Of a stretch of DNA of 8,386 nucleotides, positions 1-5,436 are shown piece after piece (within the stretch, counting starts at the first letter, position 1; each line of letters starts with the position of its first letter). The DNA is from UBA5272 sp964577625 (GTDB lineage: Bacteria; Patescibacteriota; Minisyncoccia; Phycocordibacterales; UBA5272), in NCBI GenBank assembly GCA_964577625.1, contig CAZNZP010000026.1, positions 1 to 8,386 of the forward strand, in the 5' to 3' direction. The position numbers and the translations under genes were made by a program. Under the pieces are notes generated by a model. That model ran no database searches. It saw nothing but the letters and a program-made list of their open reading frames with translations, and was not told the DNA's origin.

Positions 1-16
1 TTGTTCATTCATATAT

Positions 17-607
17 TTATTCTTTATCTTTAGAAAGCTTAATTTTCTCACCCCTCTTTCTATTGAAGTATTTTAATACAAAAAAGACAAAAAGTGAAAC
101 CAAAACCAAAGTAGCCATAATGAAGAAAAAGTATTTGGAATTGTCTTCAAAAATATTTCCAAAGAAATACCCTATACCTAATAATCCTAAAATAAAAATC
201 AAATCTGTAATTACAGAATATTTTAAAACCTTTTTGAGTGGGTATTTTACAAGTCCAGATAAAATTAAAATTGGCACTATAAAAACCATAGTAATCTTTC
301 CAAAAATAATCATCTTACCAGAATATTTATGCCAAAATTTTTCTAAAGTTTGAATTTTTTGACTGTATCTCTTTACAAACTTTAAATTTGATCCGAATTT
401 ACCCAAAAAATAATACAAAGCATCTGGAACCAAATTTCCGAAAACCAAAATTAAATAAGTTGGCCAAAAAGCTAACTCTTTGGTGCTTATTAAAAAACCA
501 GCCAAAACACCAAGAACTCTCCCCTCCAATAAAGCAGCCACAAGTAAAAATAAATATTTGTAAGAGGATAAAAAGGCAACTATTCCTTGAAGAAATGCGT
601 CTATCAT
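17..607 (-). CDS. Divergent DedA/VTT-family membrane protein
   Basis: A 196-residue, very hydrophobic protein with about four to five membrane segments and a basic C-terminal tail. Order and spacing fit the DedA (SNARE-associated/VTT) family: an N-terminal re-entrant region with a short EGR followed by LAGFL (about residues 28-38), a GN..PDALYYFLGKFG stretch (about 57-71), then FGK..MVFIVPILILSGL (about 102-118) and a final GIGYFFG. The canonical signatures are eroded: the Glu is followed by Arg instead of a Pro-rich PGE/PSE, and the usual Phe-x-Arg of the second re-entrant loop is FGK. Known relatives move lipids, including undecaprenyl phosphate, across the membrane; whether this one does is not shown. 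It is divergent from a canonical DedA at 657, with 49 bp between the starts. The ATG at 605-607 has no Shine-Dalgarno, and a TATAAT lies 13 nt upstream. Family call fairly sure, function unsure. Confidence 0.75.
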   Translation of the reverse strand: MIDAFLQGIVAFLSSYKYLFLLVAALLEGRVLGVLAGFLISTKELAFWPTYLILVFGNLVPDALYYFLGKFGSNLKFVKRYSQKIQTLEKFWHKYSGKMIIFGKITMVFIVPILILSGLVKYPLKKVLKYSVITDLIFILGLLGIGYFFGNIFEDNSKYFFFIMATLVLVSLFVFFVLKYFNRKRGEKIKLSKDKE

Positions 608-620
608 AAATATCTGGATT

Positions 621-626
621 ATTATA
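621..626 (-). promoter_or_regulatory. Putative -10 box for the leftward DedA gene
   Basis: On the minus strand TATAAT (6/6 consensus) ends 13 nt before the ATG at 607, which would give a leader of only about 6-7 nt. A weak -35 (TTTATA) sits 17 bp further upstream. The background is AT-rich, so chance occurrence is possible. Confidence 0.4.
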
Positions 627-635
627 CCTTTTTTC

Positions 636-644
636 TGTTAGAAT
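636..644 (+). promoter_or_regulatory. Putative extended -10 for the rightward DedA gene
   Basis: TGTTAGAAT (TGn plus TAGAAT) ends exactly 12 nt before the ATG at 657. The identical nonamer at the identical distance precedes ruvA (3921-3929), which makes a functional signal more likely. No good -35 is visible. The predicted leader is about 5 nt, close to leaderless. Confidence 0.45.
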
Positions 645-656
645 ATAAATAACTTT

Positions 657-1271
657 ATGGAAATATTTATTACGAATATAATGAATCAGTTTGGCTATTG
701 GGGAATGCTTTTTTTAATTTTTATAGAAAATATTTTTCCACCTATTCCTTCTGAAATAATTTTACCTTTTGGAGGTTTTGCTACCACTTTAGAAAGTTCT
801 AAAGTCACTGTTCTAGGATTAATAGTTTTTGCCACATTAGGATCAGTACTTGGAGCTTTTATGCTTTATTTTGTTGGTCGGCTTTTAAATGTAGAAAAAT
901 TAGAAATTTGGCTTGAAAAAAAATGGATAAAAAGGTTGGGTTTTAAAAAGAATGAGTTGGATAAGACGGTAAAATTTTTTGAAAAATGGGAAGGTGTAGC
1001 AGTATTCTTTGGAAGATGTGTACCAATTATAAGAAGTCTCATTTCTATTCCGGCTGGAATGGTAAAAATGAATTTTTTTAAATTTACTATTTACACCACA
1101 TTCGGTTCTCTTATTTGGAATACTCTTTTAATTTTTGCTGGAGCACTTCTCGGAGAAAATTGGAAAAAGGTAGTATTGTTGGTAGACGAGTACAAAAATA
1201 TAGTTCTCATAATTCTCGCAATTGTAGCTATTGTTTTACTTTGGAAGTATTTAAAGAAAAACAGGAGATAA
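657..1271 (+). CDS. DedA family membrane protein
   Basis: A 204-residue integral membrane protein with both signature re-entrant loops of the DedA/VTT family: IENIFPPIPSE (about residues 23-33, Glu followed by PP.PSE) and FFGRCVPIIRSLISIPAGM (about 117-135, with the conserved Arg residues and PAG). A C-terminal membrane helix (about 182-196) and a basic tail KKNRR follow. Length is normal for the family. Characterised DedA proteins act in envelope integrity, and some translocate undecaprenyl phosphate (C55-P) for recycling in wall synthesis; that role here is inference. The conserved Phe in GRFxP is Cys in this protein. The ATG at 657 starts a good DedA N-terminus and lacks a Shine-Dalgarno. 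The next gene downstream on the other strand is tRNA-Ser, separated by a bidirectional hairpin overlapping the stop codon. Confidence 0.9.
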   Translation: MEIFITNIMNQFGYWGMLFLIFIENIFPPIPSEIILPFGGFATTLESSKVTVLGLIVFATLGSVLGAFMLYFVGRLLNVEKLEIWLEKKWIKRLGFKKNELDKTVKFFEKWEGVAVFFGRCVPIIRSLISIPAGMVKMNFFKFTIYTTFGSLIWNTLLIFAGALLGENWKKVVLLVDEYKNIVLIILAIVAIVLLWKYLKKNRR

Positions 1272-1281
1272 ATCCTGTTTT
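1258..1281. terminator. Hairpin overlapping the dedA stop, bidirectional
   Basis: A 9-bp perfect stem, AAAACAGGA (1258-1266) with TCCTGTTTT (1273-1281), around a 6-nt loop. It overlaps the TAA of the DedA gene (1269-1271). Read leftward it is followed by a T-rich run (TTTTTCTTT) and sits 14 nt past the 3' end of tRNA-Ser, so it fits best as the tRNA-Ser terminator. Rightward the T-run is shorter. Confidence 0.55.
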
Positions 1282-1295
1282 CTAAAATTTCTTTG

Positions 1296-1380
1296 CGGAA
1301 GTGGTGAGATTCGAACTCACGAAGAGTTGCCCCTTGCCGGTTTTCAAGACCGGTGCCTTCAACCACTCGGCCACACTTCC
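1296..1380 (-). tRNA. tRNA-Ser (anticodon UGA)
   Basis: Minus-strand cloverleaf of 85 nt: acceptor GGAAGTG/CACTTCC, class II long variable arm (AAGGG paired with CTCTT), anticodon stem CCGGT/ACCGG around loop CTTGAAA giving anticodon TGA, T-arm GTGAG-TTCGAAT-CTCAC, discriminator G as expected for serine. CCA is not encoded (the genome continues CAAA), so maturation needs a CCA-adding enzyme. It reads UCA and related serine codons. Confidence 0.96.
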
Positions 1381-1389
1381 AATGGGATA

Positions 1390-1398
1390 AATATAGCA
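1390..1398 (-). promoter_or_regulatory. Extended -10 promoter of tRNA-Ser
   Basis: Minus strand TGCTATATT (TGn plus TATATT) ends 9 nt before the first base of tRNA-Ser (1380), ideal for starting transcription at or next to the mature 5' end. It is one half of an inverted repeat whose other half is the promoter at 1414. Confidence 0.55.
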
Positions 1399-1413
1399 TA
1401 ATTAGCCCCAAAA

Positions 1414-1422
1414 TGCTATACT
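1414..1422 (+). promoter_or_regulatory. Extended -10 promoter of the helical repeat protein
   Basis: TGCTATACT on the plus strand, back-to-back with the tRNA-Ser promoter. TATAGCAT (1392-1399) and ATGCTATA (1413-1420) form a perfect 8-bp inverted repeat with a 13-nt spacer. The predicted leader to the ATG at 1471 is about 40 nt. Confidence 0.45.
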
Positions 1423-1470
1423 TTAGACCTATTAAAGAAATCTTATTAATAAGAATAATAATGAAAATAT

Positions 1471-1800
1471 ATGAGTTTTATCGCTAAAATCAAAAAGTTT
1501 TTTAAGAAAACCAAAAAAGAAGCAAAAAAAGCTTCAGAAAAAATGGGTGACAAAATTGAAGATATTAAAGAAGATGTTCAAGAGAAAGTTGAGGACATAA
1601 AAGAAAAAGCGGAACAAATCAAGGAAAACGTTTCTGAAAAAATCGAAGACGTGAAAGAAAAAGCTGTAGAGATTAAAGAAAATATCGAAGAAAAAATTGA
1701 GGAGAAAAAAGATGATTTTAAAGATAAAGTGAGAGAAGAAGTCAAAGAGTGGGATGAAGAAGAGAAAAAAGAAAAAGAATCAGCAGAAAATGCAAACTAA
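1471..1800 (+). CDS. Lys/Glu-rich amphipathic-helix repeat protein
   Basis: A 109-residue cytoplasmic-looking protein without signal peptide or membrane segment. About half of it is Lys (29) plus Glu (27). The N-terminal 20 residues are strongly basic (FIAKIKKFFKKTKK). Residues 29-94 carry aliphatic residues with steps of 3-4-4-3-4, giving an 11-residue unit followed by two 18-residue units (starting at V40 and I58; the first begins VEDIKEKAEQIKENVSEK) that continue to I76. Such spacing puts one narrow hydrophobic stripe along a nearly straight helix, as in LEA, YtxH-like, apolipoprotein and synuclein-type proteins. Membrane-surface or stress-protective binding is inference; I do not recognise a named family. 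There is one Trp (W94) and no Cys. The upstream ATG at 1461 stops after eight codons, so 1471 is the start. A strong terminator follows at once. Confidence 0.8.
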   Translation: MSFIAKIKKFFKKTKKEAKKASEKMGDKIEDIKEDVQEKVEDIKEKAEQIKENVSEKIEDVKEKAVEIKENIEEKIEEKKDDFKDKVREEVKEWDEEEKKEKESAENAN

Positions 1801-1802
1801 AC

Positions 1803-1835
1803 AAATTAAAAGCGGAGCGTATCCGCTTTTAATTT
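1803..1835 (+). terminator. Rho-independent terminator
   Basis: A 14-bp perfect stem (1803-1816 with 1822-1835) with core AGCGGA/TCCGCT and loop GCGTA, followed by further T residues, lying 2 nt after the stop of the helical protein. It can also work leftward, but no gene reads that way here. Confidence 0.85.
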
Positions 1836-1864
1836 TTGTAAATCTATATTAAAATCAAAGTCTT

Positions 1865-2350
1865 ATGAAAGTCGTGATTTTAGACAATATACGTTCCGCT
1901 TTAAATGTAGGTTCTATTTTTAGGACCAGTTCTGGAATTGGAATAAATAAAATTTTCCTTTGTGGTATCACCCCTACCCCTTTTGAAACTGGAAAGAAAT
2001 TTGAAAATCAAAATAGAAAGAGAAAAGATTTTATAAAAACCTCTCTCGGTGCTGAAGATGAAATAGCTTGGGAATATAAAGAGGATATTTTGGAGGTAAT
2101 AAAAGAATTAAAAGAGAAAAATTTTGAAATCGTAGCTTTGGAACAAGATGAAAAATCTATTGACTATAAAAATTTAAATTTAGAAAAAGAAAATGTGGCT
2201 GTGATTATTGGTAGTGAAACAGATGGAATACAAAAAGAAGTTTTAAATCTTTCAAATAAGATTACAGAAATACCAATGCTCGGCTTAAAAGAATCTCTTA
2301 ATGTCACTATCGCCTTCGCGATTTTAGCTTACAGAATTTGGGATAAATAA
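1865..2350 (+). CDS. TrmH/SpoU-family RNA 2'-O-methyltransferase
   Basis: A 161-residue SPOUT enzyme (trefoil-knot S-adenosylmethionine methyltransferase) with all three SpoU motifs. Motif 1 is DNIRSALNVGSIFRTSSGIG (residues 7-26, with the conserved Asn14 and catalytic-type Arg20). Motif 2 is IIGSETDGI (about 114-122, GxExxG). Motif 3 is IPMLGLKESLNVTIAFAIL (about 136-154, SLNV forming the knot). There is no N-terminal substrate-binding extension, so it is the minimal TrmH/TrmL-like type. The target, a tRNA or rRNA ribose, cannot be told from sequence. It starts at an ATG with no Shine-Dalgarno; a TATATT lies 14 nt upstream. It ends 5 bp from the 3' end of the opposing tRNA-Arg, with no terminator of its own visible. 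Confidence 0.9.
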   Translation: MKVVILDNIRSALNVGSIFRTSSGIGINKIFLCGITPTPFETGKKFENQNRKRKDFIKTSLGAEDEIAWEYKEDILEVIKELKEKNFEIVALEQDEKSIDYKNLNLEKENVAVIIGSETDGIQKEVLNLSNKITEIPMLGLKESLNVTIAFAILAYRIWDK

Positions 2351-2355
2351 TTTTG

Positions 2356-2427
2356 TGCTCTCGCTAGGAATCGAACCTAGATCGTGGGTACCGCAAACCC
2401 ATATTCTATCCATTGAACTACGAGAGC
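2356..2427 (-). tRNA. tRNA-Arg (anticodon GCG)
   Basis: Minus-strand cloverleaf of 72 nt: acceptor GCTCTCG/CGAGAGC, D-arm GTTC-AATGGATA-GAAT with A20 (an arginine identity base), anticodon stem TGGGT/ACCCA (five pairs) fixing the loop as TTGCGGT and the anticodon as GCG, 4-nt variable loop, T-arm CTAGG-TTCGATT-CCTAG, discriminator A. No encoded CCA. C35 with A20 supports arginine. Most bacteria read CGU/CGC with an ACG tRNA edited to inosine, so a genomic G34 is unusual. It lies just downstream of the hairpin that follows rpsT. Confidence 0.92.
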
Positions 2428-2430
2428 AAA

Positions 2431-2454
2431 ACCCTCCCTCAACTGAGGGAGGGT
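2431..2454 (-). terminator. GC-rich hairpin between rpsT and tRNA-Arg
   Basis: A 10-bp perfect stem ACCCTCCCTC/GAGGGAGGGT with a 4-nt loop, 7 bp past the rpsT stop codon. On the minus strand only TTT separates it from the first base of tRNA-Arg. It could be the rpsT terminator with a short U-tract, or a hairpin in a joint rpsT-tRNA precursor marking a processing site. Confidence 0.55.
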
Positions 2455-2461
2455 GCATACC

Positions 2462-2722
2462 TTATATTTTTGCTACTGCTTTTGCGAGTCTAGATTTCTT
2501 TCTGTCAGCTGTACCTTTCTTAATAATCCCTCTCTTTGCAGCTTTATCTAAAGCAGCAAAAGTTGCAGGAAGATTCTTCTCAGCACCCTTTGCATCTTTT
2601 TGAGAAATAAGGGCTTTAGTAGATTTTACTGTAGCCTTCATTTCTTTTTTTCTACTATCATTCACAACTTTTCTATTTGCTGCAGAACGAATAGCTCTTT
2701 TTGCTGTTTTGGTTATTGCCAT
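2462..2722 (-). CDS. rpsT: Small ribosomal subunit protein S20
   Basis: An 86-residue, Lys/Ala-rich, all-helical protein of normal S20 length. Recognised from the N-terminal MAITKTAKRAIRSAANRKV, the central KATVKSTKAL and the C-terminal AALDKAAKRGIIKKGTADRKKSRLAK signature. S20 binds 16S rRNA at the base of the body and helps 30S assembly. It starts with ATG at 2720-2722 without a Shine-Dalgarno. Its upstream region (2723-2804) holds a candidate promoter and about 50 nt of leader, the longest leader among those with a plausible promoter. In enterobacteria S20 represses its own translation; nothing here shows whether that applies. Confidence 0.96.
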   Translation of the reverse strand: MAITKTAKRAIRSAANRKVVNDSRKKEMKATVKSTKALISQKDAKGAEKNLPATFAALDKAAKRGIIKKGTADRKKSRLAKAVAKI

Positions 2723-2775
2723 AATTTTTAATAATTCTTTATATTTATATTCTAAATTAGTGTATATAATACTAC

Positions 2776-2804
2776 ATTTTAATGAAAAAATAAAGTCATG
2801 CCAA
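2776..2804 (-). promoter_or_regulatory. Candidate sigma70-type promoter of rpsT
   Basis: Minus strand -35 TTGGCA (2799-2804), 17-bp spacer, -10 TAAAAT (2776-2781). A second possible -10, TATTAT, lies at 2766-2771. The start point would fall near 2769, giving a leader of about 46 nt. Confidence 0.5.
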
Positions 2805-2844
2805 AATGAAAGCTTGTCAAGATATATTAATTCATTTTTTGGTT

Positions 2845-2850
2845 TATAAT
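2845..2850 (+). promoter_or_regulatory. -10 box for the Cys-tailed membrane protein
   Basis: A perfect TATAAT ending 36 nt before the ATG at 2887. It lies inside the longer open frame that begins at 2806, which argues that translation starts at 2887 and not upstream. No clear -35: the TTGTCA at 2814 is 25 bp away, too far. Confidence 0.4.
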
Positions 2851-2886
2851 ATAGTCATATTAATCAAAATTACAAACAAAAATATT

Positions 2887-3444
2887 ATGAAAAAAATATT
2901 ATCAAAAATTAGTGTTTTAGCAGTTATTGCCGCGATTCTCTTTGGAGGACTTTCTGTGGTAAATGCTCAAGAAATTATTATGGACAATCCTATGCCTATT
3001 TCAGCTCCTTTTATGGATGAAATGAATTGGGGTATGAGAAATGGATATGGAAACAAATTCAACCAAGACTCAATGCTTGATTGGAAAATAAACAAATTAG
3101 AAAATCAATTAGGAAGAAACTTTCCAGCTTTCGCAGCAGCATTTGCTGGACTAGGATTGGTCTTTGCCCTTTTTGCTCTTGCTTTATTGGCTTTCTGGAT
3201 TTGGATGGTCGTTCATGCAATTAGACATGATATAGACTATAAGCCAGTTTGGATTTTAGTTCTTTGGTTTACAAATATCTTTGGAGCTATTGTTTATTAC
3301 TTTGCAGTGAAAAGATGCTGTCCTTGCTGTGAAAATTTAGAAGAAGTTTGTATTTGCGAAAATGGAACTTGTGTCTGCGGAAAGACTAGCTCAGAAAATA
3401 TTAAAGGTTATGACGATCGTGGTCATACACATGATGAAGAATAA
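2887..3444 (+). CDS. Secretory-pathway membrane protein, PLDc_N-like, with eight-Cys tail
   Basis: 185 residues from the ATG at 2887, chosen over the in-frame ATG 27 codons upstream because it opens a textbook signal peptide (MKKILSK, hydrophobic core, VNA cleavage after residue 27) and leaves the upstream -10 outside the gene. After a polar, Met- and Asn-rich segment (29-78) come two membrane helices (about 81-112 and 121-141). The stretch FWIWMVVHAI...PVWILVLWF.NIFGAIVYYFAVKR resembles the small PLDc_N (phospholipase D-nuclease N-terminal) membrane domain, seen without any nuclease domain. The tail holds eight cysteines (144, 145, 147, 148, 155, 157, 162, 164) in a CCPCC...CIC...CVCG pattern, then an acidic, His-containing end (GHTHDEE). 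Metal binding or disulfides are possible; function unknown. A terminator follows. Confidence 0.75.
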   Translation: MKKILSKISVLAVIAAILFGGLSVVNAQEIIMDNPMPISAPFMDEMNWGMRNGYGNKFNQDSMLDWKINKLENQLGRNFPAFAAAFAGLGLVFALFALALLAFWIWMVVHAIRHDIDYKPVWILVLWFTNIFGAIVYYFAVKRCCPCCENLEEVCICENGTCVCGKTSSENIKGYDDRGHTHDEE

Positions 3445-3454
3445 ATAAATCCTT

Positions 3455-3488
3455 AAAAATAAAACTCCCTTTGGGGAGTTTTATTTTT
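3455..3488. terminator. Bidirectional Rho-independent terminator
   Basis: A 15-bp perfect stem (3455-3469 with 3474-3488), core ACTCCC/GGGAGT flanked by A-runs and T-runs on both sides, loop TTTG. It lies between two convergent genes (stops at 3444 and 3495) and suits both directions. Confidence 0.88.
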
Positions 3489-3494
3489 CTTAAA

Positions 3495-3875
3495 TTAACT
3501 AATACCTTTTGGATTCATGCCCCACCTATTTAATCCTTTTTGGCTATCTAAAAGATAAAATACTAAAAGTGTAATACCTCCAAAAAATGGAATAAAGCTA
3601 ATCAAAATCCACCAAGCACTAAACCCAGCATCATGTAATCTACGAATAGCTACCGCAAAACTTGGAATAACCATAAACAAATACCAAAGCATAAAAAGAC
3701 CAGCGAGCACCCCCATCAAAAACATACAATTAAACCTGTAAGCTAAAAGTATTGCGAATAGAAAAAAAGAATTAATAAAAAAGTTAAATAAAACAAAAAA
3801 CCAAAATTCTGTCCTTCTAGCACGAGACTTGAAGTCAAAATATTTAGTTGTAATAGCTTCTATAAAATAATGCAT
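3495..3875 (-). CDS. DUF805 family inner-membrane protein
   Basis: A 126-residue protein with about four membrane segments. It shows the DUF805 (YhaH/YhaI-like) signatures in order: FKSRARRTEFWFF (about residues 15-27), VAIRRLHDAGFSAWW (about 75-89), then IPFFGGI and a C-terminal S.KG.NRWG.NP motif. Length is normal for the family. The molecular role of DUF805 is not established. The ATG at 3873-3875 has no Shine-Dalgarno; a minus-strand TATAAT at 3899-3904 would give a leader of about 17 nt. Divergent from ruvA (66 bp between starts). Confidence 0.92.
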   Translation of the reverse strand: MHYFIEAITTKYFDFKSRARRTEFWFFVLFNFFINSFFLFAILLAYRFNCMFLMGVLAGLFMLWYLFMVIPSFAVAIRRLHDAGFSAWWILISFIPFFGGITLLVFYLLDSQKGLNRWGMNPKGIS

Positions 3876-3920
3876 AATTTTTATTGTTTAATAATAATAT
3901 TATACACTTTTTTCTAAAAA

Positions 3921-3929
3921 TGTTAGAAT
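3921..3929 (+). promoter_or_regulatory. Putative extended -10 for ruvA-mutM
   Basis: TGTTAGAAT ending 12 nt before the ruvA ATG, identical in sequence and distance to the element before the DedA gene at 657. A weak -35-like TATACA lies 17 bp upstream of TAGAAT. Predicted leader about 5 nt. Confidence 0.45.
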
Positions 3930-3941
3930 TGACATATATTT

Positions 3942-4535
3942 ATGATTGGTTATTTAATCGGTACAATAAAAGAAATAAATGAAAAATCTTTAACACTATT
4001 AACTTCTTCGGGAGTTGGTTATAAAATTTTTTCTACTGTAAATATTTTGCTTTCAAAAAATGAAGGAGAAGAGTTGGAATTTTTTATTTACACTGTAGTC
4101 AAAGATGATGCGATAGATTTATATGGCTTTGTGGAAAAAGAAGAGTTGCAAATGTTTGAAAAACTCATTACTGTTTCTGGTATTGGTCCTCGTTCTGCTC
4201 TTAATATACTCTCTGTCTCCAATGTGAATAACATAGCTTTGGCTGTGGAAAATGGAGACGCTTCCCTTCTTTCTGGAATACCAGGACTCGGAAAAAGAAG
4301 CTGTGAAAAGATTATTATTGAATTAAAAGGAAAACTTTCTCATTTTGTAAAAATGGAAAAAGTGGATAAAGACATGTCTGAAGAAAATGACGCTAAACTC
4401 GCTCTCATCTCTCTAGGCTACAATGAAAAAGATGTGAATAACATTCTAAAAGAAATCAAACAAAATAATCCACACGCTTTCAACAATTTAGAAGCTAGTG
4501 AAATTATTAAAGAAATATTAAAAGACTTAAGATAA
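3942..4535 (+). CDS. ruvA: Holliday junction branch migration complex subunit RuvA
   Basis: 197 residues, normal RuvA length. Domain I is an OB fold (MIGYLIGTIKEI... to about residue 63), including VVKDDAIDLYGF where D55 D56 match the acidic pin that splits the junction strands (Glu-Asp in E. coli). Domain II has two helix-hairpin-helix motifs, VSGIGPRSAL (78-87) and IPGLGKRSCEKI (113-124), which bind the DNA backbone. Domain III (about 148-197, AKLALISLGYNEKDV) contacts RuvB. RuvA holds the four-way junction while RuvB hexamers drive migration. ruvB and ruvC are not in this window. mutM starts 1 nt after the stop, so the two are co-transcribed and probably translationally coupled. No Shine-Dalgarno. 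Confidence 0.97.
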   Translation: MIGYLIGTIKEINEKSLTLLTSSGVGYKIFSTVNILLSKNEGEELEFFIYTVVKDDAIDLYGFVEKEELQMFEKLITVSGIGPRSALNILSVSNVNNIALAVENGDASLLSGIPGLGKRSCEKIIIELKGKLSHFVKMEKVDKDMSEENDAKLALISLGYNEKDVNNILKEIKQNNPHAFNNLEASEIIKEILKDLR

Positions 4536-4536
4536 T

Positions 4537-5436
4537 ATGCCAGAGCTACCAGAAGTAGAATCTATACGTCTTGGTTTGATAAAAAAAATTATAGGAAGCA
4601 AAATTCTTTCAGTTGAAATCTTAAAACCAAAAATTATTGCTGGAAATGGTACAAAAAGAATTGCTTCCAAAACCAAAACTAAACAATTCATAGATTCTCT
4701 AAAAAATAGAAAAATAAAAAATATTCAAAGGATTGCAAAAAATCTGATTTTTGAACTGGATGATAAGAGTGTACTAATAGTGCATTTAAAAATGACTGGA
4801 CAGTTGGTCTTTGTAGACAAAAAACAAAATAAAACCTTGGGTGGACATCCTATCACTGAAAGTTATCTGAGCGATTTACCAAATAAACACACCTGTTTAA
4901 TTTTTGAATTAAACACTGGGAAATTGTTTTACAACGATGTAAGAATGTTTGGTTATGTGCTTCATTATAAGAATATTTTAGAAGCTAGAGAGAAAGGACA
5001 TTTTAAAAATATAGGACTTGATCCATTTCAGAAAGAATTTACTCTCCCCTATTTTGAAAGTGAAATTAAAAAGAAAAATAAAAATTTGAAAGCTGTACTA
5101 TTGGAGCAAAGTGTGGTGACAGGTTGTGGAAATATTTATGCTGATGAAATTTGTTTCGCTTCAAAAATTTTACCAGACAGAATTTCAAAAACTTTAACTG
5201 ACAATGAGGTTTCTTTACTCTATAAAAATATAAAAAAAATTTTAGCTTTAGCAGTAGAGTGTGGAGGATCATCTGTAAATAATTATCTTTTAGCTGATGG
5301 AGGTCGTGGCAATTATGCAAGGTTGCATAAAGTCTATGGGAAAGCTGGACAAAAATGCATGCTTTGTAAAAATGTTTTGGAGAAAAATGTTATTGCTGGA
5401 CGCACCACTGTCTTTTGTAAAAATTGTCAGAAATAA
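4537..5436 (+). CDS. mutM: Formamidopyrimidine-DNA glycosylase (Fpg/MutM)
   Basis: 299 residues, somewhat longer than the usual 270 or so. It removes 8-oxoguanine and formamidopyrimidines and nicks the strand. Catalytic Pro2 and Glu3 lie in MPELPEVES; K68 in RIAKNL matches the essential lysine of the family; M86 (HLKMTG) and R136/F138 (DVRMFGYV) match the residues that fill the space left by the flipped base. The helix-two-turn-helix has N199 (GCGNIYADE). The C-terminal zinc finger has C274, C277, C294 and C297, with R289 in GRTTVFC. Extra length comes partly from a loop at about 96-116 (LGGHPITESYLSDLPNK). Second gene of the ruvA operon, start 1 nt after the ruvA stop and no Shine-Dalgarno. 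It ends directly against the stop of the convergent gene, with no terminator between. Confidence 0.97.
   Translation: MPELPEVESIRLGLIKKIIGSKILSVEILKPKIIAGNGTKRIASKTKTKQFIDSLKNRKIKNIQRIAKNLIFELDDKSVLIVHLKMTGQLVFVDKKQNKTLGGHPITESYLSDLPNKHTCLIFELNTGKLFYNDVRMFGYVLHYKNILEAREKGHFKNIGLDPFQKEFTLPYFESEIKKKNKNLKAVLLEQSVVTGCGNIYADEICFASKILPDRISKTLTDNEVSLLYKNIKKILALAVECGGSSVNNYLLADGGRGNYARLHKVYGKAGQKCMLCKNVLEKNVIAGRTTVFCKNCQK

Noticed and set aside
63..609. Two plus-strand open frames opposite the left DedA gene
   Set aside because: Lys/Pro-rich shadow translations of a hydrophobic minus-strand gene.
1091..1411. Open frame on the minus strand across tRNA-Ser
   Set aside because: It runs through the tRNA and antisense to the DedA gene, with no family resemblance.
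2355..2603. Plus-strand open frame over tRNA-Arg and rpsT
   Set aside because: Antisense shadow of a tRNA and of the S20 gene.
2806..2886. In-frame upstream ATG adding 27 residues to the Cys-tailed membrane protein
   Set aside because: It would bury a signal peptide that begins MKK at 2887, and it contains a perfect TATAAT (2845-2850), so it is more likely promoter and leader.
3929..3934. TTGACA just before ruvA as a -35 box
   Set aside because: It ends 7 nt before the ATG; a matching -10 would lie inside the gene.
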